A program made the translations under genes and the position numbers. This document shows, piece by piece, positions 1-7,658 of a stretch of 64,000 nt of DNA (the stretch's first letter is position 1; each line of letters begins with the position of its first letter). The notes under the pieces were generated by a model. It saw only the letters and a list, made by a program, of their open reading frames with translations, did not search any database and was not told the origin of the DNA. The stretch is taken from contig NZ_CP020991.1 of NCBI RefSeq assembly GCF_002874775.1, forward strand, positions 726,918-790,917, in the 5' to 3' direction. This DNA comes from Monoglobus pectinilyticus (GTDB lineage: Bacteria > Bacillota > Clostridia > Monoglobales > Monoglobaceae).

Positions 1-87
1 ATATACAATCTGCACCGGCTCGCTTGCGGAAACCGCACCGACAGCAATTTCTTTAATTAAATTTACTAAATTACCTGAACCACTCAA
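1..87 (-). CDS. Phage tail-region DUF2577-like protein, N-terminal part only (runs off the window)
   Basis: The minus strand opens with a TTG codon at 85-87, preceded at 7 nt by a perfect AGGAGG (95-100). The 29 residues read LSGSGNLVNLIKEIAVGAVS followed by ASEPVQIVY. The pattern 'LxxLIKEIAVxAVxAxxPV' resembles the start of DUF2577 proteins (XkdR/YqbR of PBSX-like prophages and of the Bacillus skin element), which lie among baseplate/tail genes. It sits just beyond the truncated sigK on the same strand, as expected for a phage-derived element inserted in sigK. The gene has its own upstream non-coding region and terminator rather than an upstream tail gene, so it may start a transcript. The family call rests on 29 residues and memory of the family. 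Confidence 0.55.
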   Translation of the reverse strand, partial: MSGSGNLVNLIKEIAVGAVSASEPVQIVY

Positions 88-370
88 AAAATAACCTCCT
101 TAAATAAATTACTTATTTTATAATCATTATAAGGCAAAAAATTTTCCCACACATATCAATATTAAATTTTTTCTGCTGAACTCCGGCTATTATCTGAAAG
201 ATTTTTAAGATAAATTCTAAAAAACTTATTTGGCATAAAACCGATTTTAACCATTTAAAGATGTAAAATATTTTTATAAATATCATCAGGTAAAATAATA
301 ATTAAACACAGACAAAATATGAATTAATAAAAGTATAGAATTAATTTATAAAAAACAGTTATACACAAAA

Positions 371-411
371 AAAGACTTTCTCATATGACAATGTTAAATG
401 AGAAAGTCTTT
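371..411 (-). terminator. Intrinsic terminator downstream of the sigK fragment
   Basis: A 14-bp perfect stem (AAAGACTTTCTCAT at 371-384 with ATGAGAAAGTCTTT at 398-411) is followed on the minus strand by a run of seven T. It would stop minus-strand transcripts from the truncated sigK before they enter the phage-like gene. Apart from this, 101-500 is AT-rich and I see no gene in it. Confidence 0.75.
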
Positions 412-500
412 TATTCTTTATTCACTTTTATTATATAGTTTTATAAACTGATACGTCTGATTTTATATATTACATTTTAATTCTCTCACAATCAGAGCCG

Positions 501-854
501 TTATGTGAGTATTGGTTTTTCAACACATCGTGCAGCGTATGTTGCAAGCTTAGTGCCTTTTGAGGCGTCAAAACTGTTTATTCCCTTGATAAGCCCTATC
601 GTTCCTATGGACAATAAGTCTTCGCTGTCGCTGGCGCACGCGGTTGACGACGAATATTTTTTTGCCACATGAGCAACCAGTCTCAGGTTATGTTCAATAA
701 GTTTATTTTTTGCCTCCTCGTCTCCTTCCGCCATAAGCCTCAGGCATTCCGCCTCCTCCTCTTTGGAAAGCGGTTTGGGAAAAGAATTATGGTTTGAAAT
801 ATATGAAATAAGCAGTATTAATGACTGTAGTACAGAATTTATAAAAGCAAGCAT
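501..854 (-). CDS. sigK: RNA polymerase sigma-K, 5' half only (SpoIVCB-like), interrupted by a skin-type element
   Basis: Sigma-K is the last mother-cell sporulation sigma factor. The 117-residue product has a hydrophobic N-terminal stretch like the pro-sequence of pro-sigma-K (MLAFINSVLQSLILLISYI), then sigma region 2 motifs: LIEHNLRLVAHVAKKY, DLLSIGTIGLIKGI and SKGTKLATYAARCVE. A complete sigma-K continues with about 120 more residues; here reading stops six codons after Cys-Val-Glu. In Bacillus subtilis and Clostridioides difficile the skin element interrupts sigK at this same Cys-Ile-Glu-Asn position and is excised in the mother cell. The start at 854 is chosen because GGAGG lies 6 nt upstream; an upstream in-frame ATG at 884 has no ribosome site. 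The 3' half and recombinase should lie to the left, outside the window. Confidence 0.85.
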   Translation of the reverse strand: MLAFINSVLQSLILLISYISNHNSFPKPLSKEEEAECLRLMAEGDEEAKNKLIEHNLRLVAHVAKKYSSSTACASDSEDLLSIGTIGLIKGINSFDASKGTKLATYAARCVEKPILT

Positions 855-873
855 AATATACCTCCATAAAAAA

Positions 874-907
874 AGATGAGTCAAGGACGTTAAAGTCTAT
901 AACTCAT
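874..907 (-). terminator. Terminator-like hairpin between spoIVA and sigK
   Basis: GATGAGT (874-880 region) pairs with ACTCATC (ending 907) and is followed on the minus strand by seven T. It would end the spoIVA transcript. It lies only about 20 nt before the sigK start codon, so it would fall inside any sigK leader transcribed from upstream and could act as an attenuator; no clear sigma-E promoter was recognised between the two genes. Confidence 0.6.
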
Positions 908-928
908 CATTTGGTTTATATTGTTAAA

Positions 929-2392
929 CTATAAAATTATACAAATCAGGCCGCCGCTGCCCTCGTTGATAATACGCTCCAAAGTTTCTCTGAGCTTTTG
1001 CTGGGCGTCGTCAGGCATTTTCGACAGTTTATTGTGCAGACCCTCGTTAACAAGTTCATGCAGCGACTTTCCAAATATATTTGACTGCCAAATCTGTTTT
1101 GGGTCGCTCTCAAACTCGCTCATCAGATATTCTACAAGTTCTTCAGACTGTCTCTCTGTTCCGACCAGCGGGCTTACCTCTGTCTTTATATCAGCTTTTA
1201 TCATATGAACAGATGTTGCGCTCGCCTTGAGTCTTACTCCAAACCGGCTTCCCTGCTTGATTATTTCAGGCTCGTCGAGAGTCAGCTCATCTATTGATGG
1301 GTATACGATTCCATAGCCCTTTCGGTCTACTTCGCCCAAAGCATACGCAACTTTCTGGTATTCCTTTTTCATCTTTGACAGGGCTTCTATCTCTTTAAGT
1401 AAAGCCTGCTTATCATTGATGTTTAATCCTGACCTTTCGTTAAGCGTCTTATAGAACAGACTGTCAGGAACCGAAACCTCAATCCTTGCCTCTCCATATC
1501 CAGGGTTGATTTCAACAATCTGAGCTGAATCCACAAACTCGCATTCTTCCTTTAATATTTTAGGAATCATATCTACGTCTGATATCTTTTCAGCGTTCTC
1601 AATGGCGCTGTAAATATCTTCAGAAATATTTGTGTTATCCATAGAACTAACCCAAGCCGGAACTGACACAGAGAGTTCCATAAGAGGAAATTCATACAGC
1701 ATTTTTTCCATAATATTGTTGATATCTTCTTCATTTAATTCTGAACAATTCGCCGGTATTACTGTCGCATTGTATTTTCCCTGCATTTGTTTTGCCAATT
1801 CTTTTGTTTCCTTTGCGTCCGGGTGAGCGGAATTAAGAAGGATAACAAAAGGCTTGTTTAAAGCAAGAAGCTCGTTTATAACACGCTCCTCGGCTCCAAC
1901 ATAATCTTCTCTGGGTATCTCGGTTATGCTTCCGTCTGTAGTTACAACAACCCCTACAGTCGAGTGCTCCGATATAACCTTCCGCGTTCCTATTTCAGCT
2001 GCCTGCTCAAACTGCATAGGATTAGCAGACCACGGCGTCATTACCATTCTCGGCATCTCGTTTTCAATATGACCCAAAGCGCTGGGAACTATATATCCCA
2101 CGCAGTCAATCATTCTGACTTTCAGATTGGCGTGGTCTCCCACGGTTATCTGTGCCGCCTCATTTGGTATGAATTTTGGTTCGGTGGTCATTATCATTTT
2201 TCCCGCTGCCGATTGGGGCAGTTCGTCCATTGCACGTTCCCTTTTGTAATCGTTTCCGATATTGGGCAGAACCAGCAGATCCATAAAACGTTTTATAAAG
2301 GTTGATTTTCCCGTTCTTACCGGGCCAACCACCCCTATATAAATATCCCCCTGTGTCCTGAGTGCAATGTCATTGTACAAGTTATCTCGCAT
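929..2392 (-). CDS. spoIVA: Stage IV sporulation protein A, spore coat ATPase
   Basis: SpoIVA polymerises on the forespore surface by ATP hydrolysis and is the base layer on which coat and cortex depend. The 487-residue product is the usual length. It has a Walker A motif GPVRTGKST near residues 23-31, a DCVGY Walker-B-like segment, and the family's typical end GGLICIIL. The ATG at 2392 is chosen because AAGGAGG lies 8 nt upstream; 12 codons earlier a longer frame has no such site. Its membrane anchor SpoVM is encoded about 400 bp away on the opposite strand, and sigK lies immediately downstream, making a small mother-cell sporulation cluster. Confidence 0.97.
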   Translation of the reverse strand: MRDNLYNDIALRTQGDIYIGVVGPVRTGKSTFIKRFMDLLVLPNIGNDYKRERAMDELPQSAAGKMIMTTEPKFIPNEAAQITVGDHANLKVRMIDCVGYIVPSALGHIENEMPRMVMTPWSANPMQFEQAAEIGTRKVISEHSTVGVVVTTDGSITEIPREDYVGAEERVINELLALNKPFVILLNSAHPDAKETKELAKQMQGKYNATVIPANCSELNEEDINNIMEKMLYEFPLMELSVSVPAWVSSMDNTNISEDIYSAIENAEKISDVDMIPKILKEECEFVDSAQIVEINPGYGEARIEVSVPDSLFYKTLNERSGLNINDKQALLKEIEALSKMKKEYQKVAYALGEVDRKGYGIVYPSIDELTLDEPEIIKQGSRFGVRLKASATSVHMIKADIKTEVSPLVGTERQSEELVEYLMSEFESDPKQIWQSNIFGKSLHELVNEGLHNKLSKMPDDAQQKLRETLERIINEGSGGLICIIL

Positions 2393-2551
2393 TATTGTTT
2401 CCTCCTTAAAACTTTGGTAGACCGGCATGAATCATTTGTTAGATGATATGCAGAAACAGACAAGAATATGATTGATAAAATTCAGGTTCGTAACCAAATT
2501 TTGATTTTTGAATATATTATACTGAGGCAAGTTAGAGATGAGGTGTTAAAA

Positions 2552-2725
2552 ATGTTCAGAAAAAGGCCCTGCTGCAAAAAGAAAAACAGCATATCAATAC
2601 TGGGTCCGGTTCTTGTCGCTCTGGGAGTGGGCGTATTCTTAGCACAAATAATCCCGACCTACCTCCTTATAGCTTTATTCGGTATCGCACTCATTTGCGC
2701 GGGAGTTAAATTCATATGCAAATAA
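2552..2725 (+). CDS. Small membrane protein, 57 residues, unknown function
   Basis: The product starts with a basic Cys-containing stretch (MFRKRPCCKKKNS) followed by two closely spaced hydrophobic segments (about residues 15-32 and 36-53) and ends in KFICK. The start at 2552 follows a GAGGTG ribosome site; the longer upstream frame has none. It lies between spoIVA and spoVM, on the spoVM strand, so co-expression during sporulation is possible but not shown. I do not recognise the family. The lysine/cysteine-rich cytoplasmic tail followed by a two-helix hairpin is typical of small membrane-associated proteins. Confidence 0.65.
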   Translation: MFRKRPCCKKKNSISILGPVLVALGVGVFLAQIIPTYLLIALFGIALICAGVKFICK

Positions 2726-2789
2726 ACAAAAGAAGTGAATTCGTTTTATAGGTTATCAAACCTAAATATATTATAAAGGAGCAATACAT

Positions 2790-2879
2790 ATGCAAATCGT
2801 TGTTATAAAACCCCCAAAGGTTATCAGAGGAATCCTAAAACTCATGTTTGGAGTAAAGACCATCCGCGAAGAGGAGTAA
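2790..2879 (+). CDS. spoVM: SpoVM, amphipathic spore coat anchor peptide, 29 residues
   Basis: SpoVM is a tiny amphipathic helix that recognises the curved forespore membrane and tethers SpoIVA there. The frame encodes MQIVVIKPPKVIRGILKLMF followed by GVKTIREEE. It keeps the SpoVM plan: short N-terminal beta-like stretch, Pro at position 9 (the residue critical in the Bacillus protein), then an amphipathic helix with Gly14 and basic residues, and a charged tail. An AAAGGAG site lies 8 nt before the ATG, and a terminator follows at 2944-2977. Its partner SpoIVA is encoded next door. The gene is too short for most gene callers. Confidence 0.88.
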   Translation: MQIVVIKPPKVIRGILKLMFGVKTIREEE

Positions 2880-2943
2880 ATATTAAACCATAATCATAAT
2901 TCTTCTATAACTTTCTAAACAAAACAAACATATTAAGCTCCAC

Positions 2944-2977
2944 CCCCTTTCGTCTTTCAAGCGTCCGGCGAAAGGGG
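2944..2977 (+). terminator. Intrinsic terminator after spoVM
   Basis: CCCCTTTCG (2944-2952) pairs with CGAAAGGGG (2969-2977) and is followed by TCCTTTCTTTTTAT on the plus strand. Confidence 0.8.
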
Positions 2978-3000
2978 TCCTTTCTTTTTATAATATAAAA

Positions 3001-3033
3001 AGCCCTCAAAAACCAAAACAGTTTTTGAAGGCT
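3001..3033 (-). terminator. Intrinsic terminator after whiA
   Basis: AGCCCTCAAAAAC and GTTTTTGAAGGCT form a long stem with one G-T pair; read on the minus strand it is followed by TTTTTAT. It closes the hprK-whiA operon. Confidence 0.75.
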
Positions 3034-3052
3034 GAGTATTTATTTTATATAT

Positions 3053-3976
3053 CTAGTTTCCGGCAAACGCCAGTATTTTTTTCATCCTGTGATTAACGCC
3101 CGATTTGGTTAGCGGAGGGTTTAAAAGTCCGCCAAGCTCGGTTAAGCTCAAATCCGGATTTTCCAAACGCAGAATCGCAATCTCGCGCAGGTCGTCCGGC
3201 AGGCTGTCAAGACCTGTCATTTTCTGTATTTTCTGAATCGCGCAAATCTGTTCCACAGACGCGTTTATAGTCCTTGATAAATTTGACGTCTCTCCGTTGG
3301 CGCTTCTGTTAACATCGTTTCTTATCTCTTTTTCTATCTTAATATTAATAAGCTCCATCTGAGACTTATACGCTCCCAAAAATGAGAGTATATCAGCTAT
3401 TATCTCGCTGTTTTTAACATATGCGACATACTTGTTTTTTCTCTCTATCCTATGAAACTTAAAATCCATTTCCATAAACAGGTTTATAAGTTCGTCACAG
3501 AGCAAAAACTTTGAGGTCACAATTTCAAAATTATAATTTTTCATCGGGTCGCTGACCGTACCCGCTCCCAAAAATGCACCTCTTAAAAATTCCCGTTTAC
3601 AGCACGGCCTTTTCACTATACTGCGGCTGACATGGTAGTTAACGTCTCCTGTAAGGCTGTTCAGCAAATCCAAATCATATAACAATTGGGCTATTTTTAC
3701 ATTATCTGATATTGAAGCTGTGTATTTAAAATTTTTATCGCTTACCTGTTTCACATCAGCTTCTATCCCAAGCAGGCGTGAAAGCTCTACAAAACTGCCC
3801 ATAACATCCTGATTGTCGGTTACAAATTTTATCTCGTTTTTGCTGATAATATTCGCTCCGAATAGAATAAGTCCTGAAAATCTTGCCATTATACAGCACT
3901 GGTCAACAACCTCTGTTCTGTATATTTCCTCTTTAACACGTCTTGAAAAAGATTTAACACAACCAAACTTATCCAC
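3053..3976 (-). CDS. whiA: WhiA, DNA-binding protein linked to cell division and sporulation
   Basis: WhiA proteins couple an inactive LAGLIDADG homing-endonuclease fold to a C-terminal helix-turn-helix and affect division, and in actinomycetes sporulation. The product (about 307 residues) shows the typical central 'REFLRGAFLGAGTVSDP' segment (LAGLIDADG-related) and C-terminal HTH region ending NPPLTKSGVNHRMKKILAFA. A GTG start at 3976 is preferred: GGAGG at 3985-3989 is correctly spaced and overlaps the end of yvcK; a GTG at 3985 would fall on the ribosome site itself. It is the last gene of the operon, in the conserved rapZ-yvcK-whiA order. Confidence 0.95.
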   Translation of the reverse strand: MDKFGCVKSFSRRVKEEIYRTEVVDQCCIMARFSGLILFGANIISKNEIKFVTDNQDVMGSFVELSRLLGIEADVKQVSDKNFKYTASISDNVKIAQLLYDLDLLNSLTGDVNYHVSRSIVKRPCCKREFLRGAFLGAGTVSDPMKNYNFEIVTSKFLLCDELINLFMEMDFKFHRIERKNKYVAYVKNSEIIADILSFLGAYKSQMELINIKIEKEIRNDVNRSANGETSNLSRTINASVEQICAIQKIQKMTGLDSLPDDLREIAILRLENPDLSLTELGGLLNPPLTKSGVNHRMKKILAFAGN

Positions 3977-3981
3977 AACTA

Positions 3982-5091
3982 TCACCTCCGCCGTGTTTTA
4001 GGGTTATATAACAAAACGCCTTCAGAACTGACTTTAAGCCCCTGCTCGTTCCTGTTTATATTAATAATATCAAGCAGCGTATCCGCCAAAACGTTTATAT
4101 CATGGCGGACAAAACCATTGCCGTCCACAGTGGACAAATCCCTTTCTACCACGGTTATATCTGTAGAACTGAAACGTTCCTTATCATAAGCCACAGGACA
4201 CGAACCGTCATCAGCATACTTTTCGAGAAGCGCTCCGCTTATTTTTCCTGTGTTCACAATACAATAATCAATAAAGCTGTCATATGTATGATCCAATATA
4301 GCCAGCACATGGTCAAAAGCCGTATATTCATCAGTCTCGCCGGGCTGGGTCATTATATTATTTATATATACAACAGGAGCTTTAGACTCCATTATTGCGT
4401 CCTTTAAATCACCGATTACCAAATTCGGGAGCACACTCGTATATAAACTGCCGGGACCCAGTGTTATAAGGTCTGCTTTCCGCACCTCGTCTAAAATTTC
4501 TTTCAGCGGCTCAACAGGCATCAAATAATCAGATTTAGAACGCAAGCGCACTTTTTTTATGTGGCTGTTATGGTCACTCACCGAACTGCCTATTCTGGAC
4601 TCCCCCACCACAGTTTGTCCGTTTTCAAGCGTTGCCACCAACTCTACGTCAGAAGCCGTAACCGGGAACACTTTTCCGGTTATGTTCAGCACCTTGCAGA
4701 CGTTTCGGACAGCCTCAACAAAATCTCCGCTGAAGATTCCTGTCATAGCCGCAACCAAAAGGTTGCCAAAACTTTGCCCTTCAAGCAGACCGCTGTCAAA
4801 CCTGTACATAAGCAGTTTTTCCATTATAGGCTCAACCTCTGAGAGGGCGAGAATACAGTTTCTTATATCTCCCGGCGGAGGCATTTTAAGATCCTCCCTC
4901 AAAACGCCGCTTCCGCCGCCGTCATCAGCCACAGTGACTACTGCCGTTATATCGGAAGTATATTTTTTTATACCTCTCAGCATTGCCGATAATCCTGTAC
5001 CGCCGCCGACAGAAACTATTTTGGGATTAAACCCGGTGCTGTTTGTTTTTTTGAAATTTTCATATTTTGAAACCGCCATAATACGATACAT
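3982..5091 (-). CDS. yvcK: YvcK family protein (gluconeogenesis / cell-shape factor, CofD-like fold)
   Basis: YvcK proteins resemble the phospholactate transferase CofD, bind UDP-sugars and are needed for growth on gluconeogenic carbon and for normal cell shape in Bacillus. The 369-residue product has the nucleotide-binding motif VSVGGGTGLSAMLRGIK near residues 26-42, then TVADDGGGSG and PPPGDIRNC, all family landmarks. A second ATG four codons in is also possible; neither has a strong ribosome site, and the gene starts only 10 nt after the rapZ stop, suggesting translational coupling. Confidence 0.94.
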   Translation of the reverse strand: MYRIMAVSKYENFKKTNSTGFNPKIVSVGGGTGLSAMLRGIKKYTSDITAVVTVADDGGGSGVLREDLKMPPPGDIRNCILALSEVEPIMEKLLMYRFDSGLLEGQSFGNLLVAAMTGIFSGDFVEAVRNVCKVLNITGKVFPVTASDVELVATLENGQTVVGESRIGSSVSDHNSHIKKVRLRSKSDYLMPVEPLKEILDEVRKADLITLGPGSLYTSVLPNLVIGDLKDAIMESKAPVVYINNIMTQPGETDEYTAFDHVLAILDHTYDSFIDYCIVNTGKISGALLEKYADDGSCPVAYDKERFSSTDITVVERDLSTVDGNGFVRHDINVLADTLLDIININRNEQGLKVSSEGVLLYNPKTRRR

Positions 5092-5101
5092 ATAGCCGCG
5101 G

Positions 5102-5959
5102 CTATATCCCCTTCTTAATATCTCTGTGTGTAACAGTTACGTTATTACCGCTCTTTTTTAGGAATTTATAAAGCTCTTCCGCAAGGGTAACGCTTCTATG
5201 GTGTCCCCCTGTGCAGCCGACCGATATTACCAGCTGGCTCTTTCCCTCTTTGATATATTCAGGTATCAGAAACGACACCATATCCGTCAGCATTTTCAAA
5301 AATTTCTTGCTTTCATCAAACTCCATAACATAATCGTGAACGCAGGTTTGAAGACCCGTTTTTTCTTTCAGCTCGGGAATATAAAACGGATTTGGAAGAA
5401 ACCTTACGTCAAACACCAAATCAGAATCCATAGGCAGACCATATTTGAAACCAAATGACATAACATTAATAATCAGTCCCAAATCCTCTTTTGAACTGAA
5501 CATAGATTTTATCTGAGCTTTCAGCTGGGCTGCCGACAAGTCGGACGTATCAATTATATGCGCCGCTTTCGACTTAGCGTCGCTCAGCAGAACGCGCTCC
5601 TTATTGATACCGTCAATTATCCTGCCTCCGCCGGCGCTGGGATGCAGACGCCTGGTTTCCTTATACCTTTTTATCAAAGTCTCGTTTGAAGCCTCTAAAA
5701 ACAGTATTTCACACTCAAACCCAAGCTCCTCGAGCTCGCCTATAGCTTCTGACAGCTCGCCGAACATATCGCCGCCTCTGATATCGGTGACAATAGCTAT
5801 ATTATCCATTTTTTCTGTCGCCTTATGGCATATCTCAGCGAACTTTGGTATAAGCTCCGGCGGCATATTGTCAACACAATAAAAACCAATATCTTCAAGC
5901 GCCTTAATCACCTGAGTTTTTCCGGCTCCGCTGAGCCCTGTAACAATTAAAATTTTCAC
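5102..5959 (-). CDS. rapZ: RapZ/YvcJ family P-loop nucleotide-binding protein
   Basis: RapZ-type proteins bind nucleotides and, in enterobacteria, control glucosamine-6-phosphate synthase through small RNAs; the Firmicute orthologue YvcJ is a GTPase-like protein tied to competence and nitrogen/carbon regulation. The 285-residue product starts with a Walker A motif (GLSGAGKT, residues 8-15) and has the C-terminal signature SVGCTGGHHRSV. Length fits the family. It follows murB by 18 nt and precedes yvcK in the conserved order. Confidence 0.95.
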   Translation of the reverse strand: MKILIVTGLSGAGKTQVIKALEDIGFYCVDNMPPELIPKFAEICHKATEKMDNIAIVTDIRGGDMFGELSEAIGELEELGFECEILFLEASNETLIKRYKETRRLHPSAGGGRIIDGINKERVLLSDAKSKAAHIIDTSDLSAAQLKAQIKSMFSSKEDLGLIINVMSFGFKYGLPMDSDLVFDVRFLPNPFYIPELKEKTGLQTCVHDYVMEFDESKKFLKMLTDMVSFLIPEYIKEGKSQLVISVGCTGGHHRSVTLAEELYKFLKKSGNNVTVTHRDIKKGI

Positions 5960-5977
5960 TTTTCTGCTCCTTAGACT

Positions 5978-6889
5978 TTAGAATTCACCCAAAAACTTAA
6001 CCTCTGTATTTAGGTCAACCCCAAACTTTTCTTTAACTGTTTTCTGAACATGTTTTATTACATTCCGCACGTCTTCAGCCGTAGCATTTCCATTGTTAAC
6101 AACAAATCCGGCATGTTTCTCCGAAACTGAAGCGCCGCCGTGCGAATATCCTTTTAGCCCCGATTCTTCTATCAGCGCCGCGGCATAGTATCCCTCAGGA
6201 CGTTTAAACGTGCTTCCTGCGCTGGCTTTGTCTACCGGCTGTTTCTCAACCCTTCTGCGTGTAAGTTCCTGCATTCTTGCCTTTATTTCATCAATTTCAT
6301 CCGTTTGAAGCCTGAGCGTTCCGCGCAGTATAATCTTATCACTGTCTGTAAACATACTCTTTCTGTAGCCAAAACCGCAGTCTTCGCCGCTCACGGTGCA
6401 AATTTTACAGTTTTCATCAAGATAAACTACTTCTGTTATAATGTCCTTCATTTCACCGCCGTAAGCTCCGGCATTCATGTATATAGCTCCGCCGAAAGAG
6501 CCAGGTATACCCGACGCAAACTCAAGCCCTGCAAGACCATTGCCTGCCGCCGAATTTGCAAGCCTGGAAAGCAGAACTCCCGACTGTGCGGTTACCATAT
6601 TTTTAGAAACTTCAATGCTGCTCAGATTTCTTCCTATTTCAATAACCGCTCCCCTGACGCCCCTGTCTCCCACAAGAAGATTTGAACCGTTGCCGATTAC
6701 ATGAAACTCAACCTTAAACTGCCTGAAAAGCTTGATAAGCGAAGCAAGCTGGCTCTCATTCTGAGGAGTAATATATAAATCCGCCGCTCCGCCGACCCTG
6801 AAAGTCGTGTGAGAGCTCATCGGCTCATCTGTCTTAACATTTGATTCCCCGACGATACCTTTTGCCAGGGTTATAATCATGTTATTCAT
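5978..6889 (-). CDS. murB: UDP-N-acetylenolpyruvoylglucosamine reductase
   Basis: MurB is the FAD enzyme that reduces UDP-GlcNAc-enolpyruvate to UDP-MurNAc in peptidoglycan synthesis. The product (303 residues) has the FAD-binding segment 'HTTFRVGGAAD', 'GNGSNLLVGD', 'ASGIPGSFGGAIYMNAGAYG', the catalytic-serine region 'ASAGSTFKRPEG' and the end motif 'KEKFGVDLNTEVKFLGEF'. This is the type IIa short form. The ATG at 6889 is preferred over an in-frame TTG at 6901 because TTGGAGGG there is the ribosome site. It lies inside the hprK operon. Confidence 0.96.
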   Translation of the reverse strand: MNNMIITLAKGIVGESNVKTDEPMSSHTTFRVGGAADLYITPQNESQLASLIKLFRQFKVEFHVIGNGSNLLVGDRGVRGAVIEIGRNLSSIEVSKNMVTAQSGVLLSRLANSAAGNGLAGLEFASGIPGSFGGAIYMNAGAYGGEMKDIITEVVYLDENCKICTVSGEDCGFGYRKSMFTDSDKIILRGTLRLQTDEIDEIKARMQELTRRRVEKQPVDKASAGSTFKRPEGYYAAALIEESGLKGYSHGGASVSEKHAGFVVNNGNATAEDVRNVIKHVQKTVKEKFGVDLNTEVKFLGEF

Positions 6890-6910
6890 CGTTCCCTCCA
6901 ATATTATGTC

Positions 6911-7633
6911 TTACAATACAATATCTTTTCCAACCGACCTTAAATAGCCGATAAATCTGTCAGCACTTGTGTTCATAACCAATTCTTCAGGAAAGTTTAT
7001 CTCCTCCAGCATCTTTATCCCGTTTTCAACATTCCCAACATCAAACGGACTGTGCGCGTCTGAGCTTAAAACAATCCTGCATCCGACTTCCATACACTTT
7101 TCAGCAATCTTTCTGCAATTCTCAGCGCTGCCTTTACGCACCGCATACGAATGGTTATTAATCTCAATACACTTATTATTTTCTTTGGCCGCCCTCACAA
7201 CAGCGTCAATATCATACGGAAAACGCGGATCGCCGCTGTGTCCCATGATATTAACATACGGATTCTTCACCACGTTCAGCCATGTCTCGGTATGGTCCGG
7301 CAAGTCTTTAGACTCATAACACGGCGGATGAATTGAAGCGACAACAACATCCATAGATTTTAAATACTGAACAGGCATATCAATCTCACCGTCAGAATTC
7401 AGGATATTTGCCTCGCAGCCGCAAAGCAGTCTCACACCCTCAATATATTCGGGCAATTCCTTCATTGTGTTAAAATGCCAAATATGAGGGGAATCCGGAA
7501 TCGCCGGAGCATGGTTGGTCATACAAACCATCTCCAGCCCCTTTGCCTTTGCGCACTTCATATTTTCCCATATAGTTCCAAAAGCATGATTGCTGCAGTT
7601 TGTGTGAGTATGTGTATCAACTAAAACTTTCAA
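6911..7633 (-). CDS. PHP-domain metal-dependent phosphatase (YcdX-like)
   Basis: PHP-domain proteins are trinuclear-metal phosphoesterases. Visible metal-ligand motifs are DTHTHTNCSNHA (residues 6-17), TNHAP, GCEANIL, ASIHPP, GHSGDP and SSDAHSP near the C-terminus, in the family's usual order. The 240-residue length fits YcdX-like stand-alone phosphatases rather than histidinol phosphatase or polymerase X. The substrate cannot be deduced. It lies between hprK and murB, 25 nt after hprK, and is a usual member of this gene block in Clostridia. Confidence 0.88.
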   Translation of the reverse strand: MKVLVDTHTHTNCSNHAFGTIWENMKCAKAKGLEMVCMTNHAPAIPDSPHIWHFNTMKELPEYIEGVRLLCGCEANILNSDGEIDMPVQYLKSMDVVVASIHPPCYESKDLPDHTETWLNVVKNPYVNIMGHSGDPRFPYDIDAVVRAAKENNKCIEINNHSYAVRKGSAENCRKIAEKCMEVGCRIVLSSDAHSPFDVGNVENGIKMLEEINFPEELVMNTSADRFIGYLRSVGKDIVL

Positions 7634-7658
7634 ATATAATTACCTCCATAGCAATTTA

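Noticed and set aside
501-884. sigK fragment as a simple decayed pseudogene
   Set aside because: The frame is intact with pro-sequence and ribosome site, and the break is exactly at the known skin junction next to a phage-type gene; ordinary decay would not place it there.
4559-5095. 178-codon plus-strand frame opposite yvcK
   Set aside because: Antisense shadow of a well-supported conserved gene; composition is that of a complementary strand.
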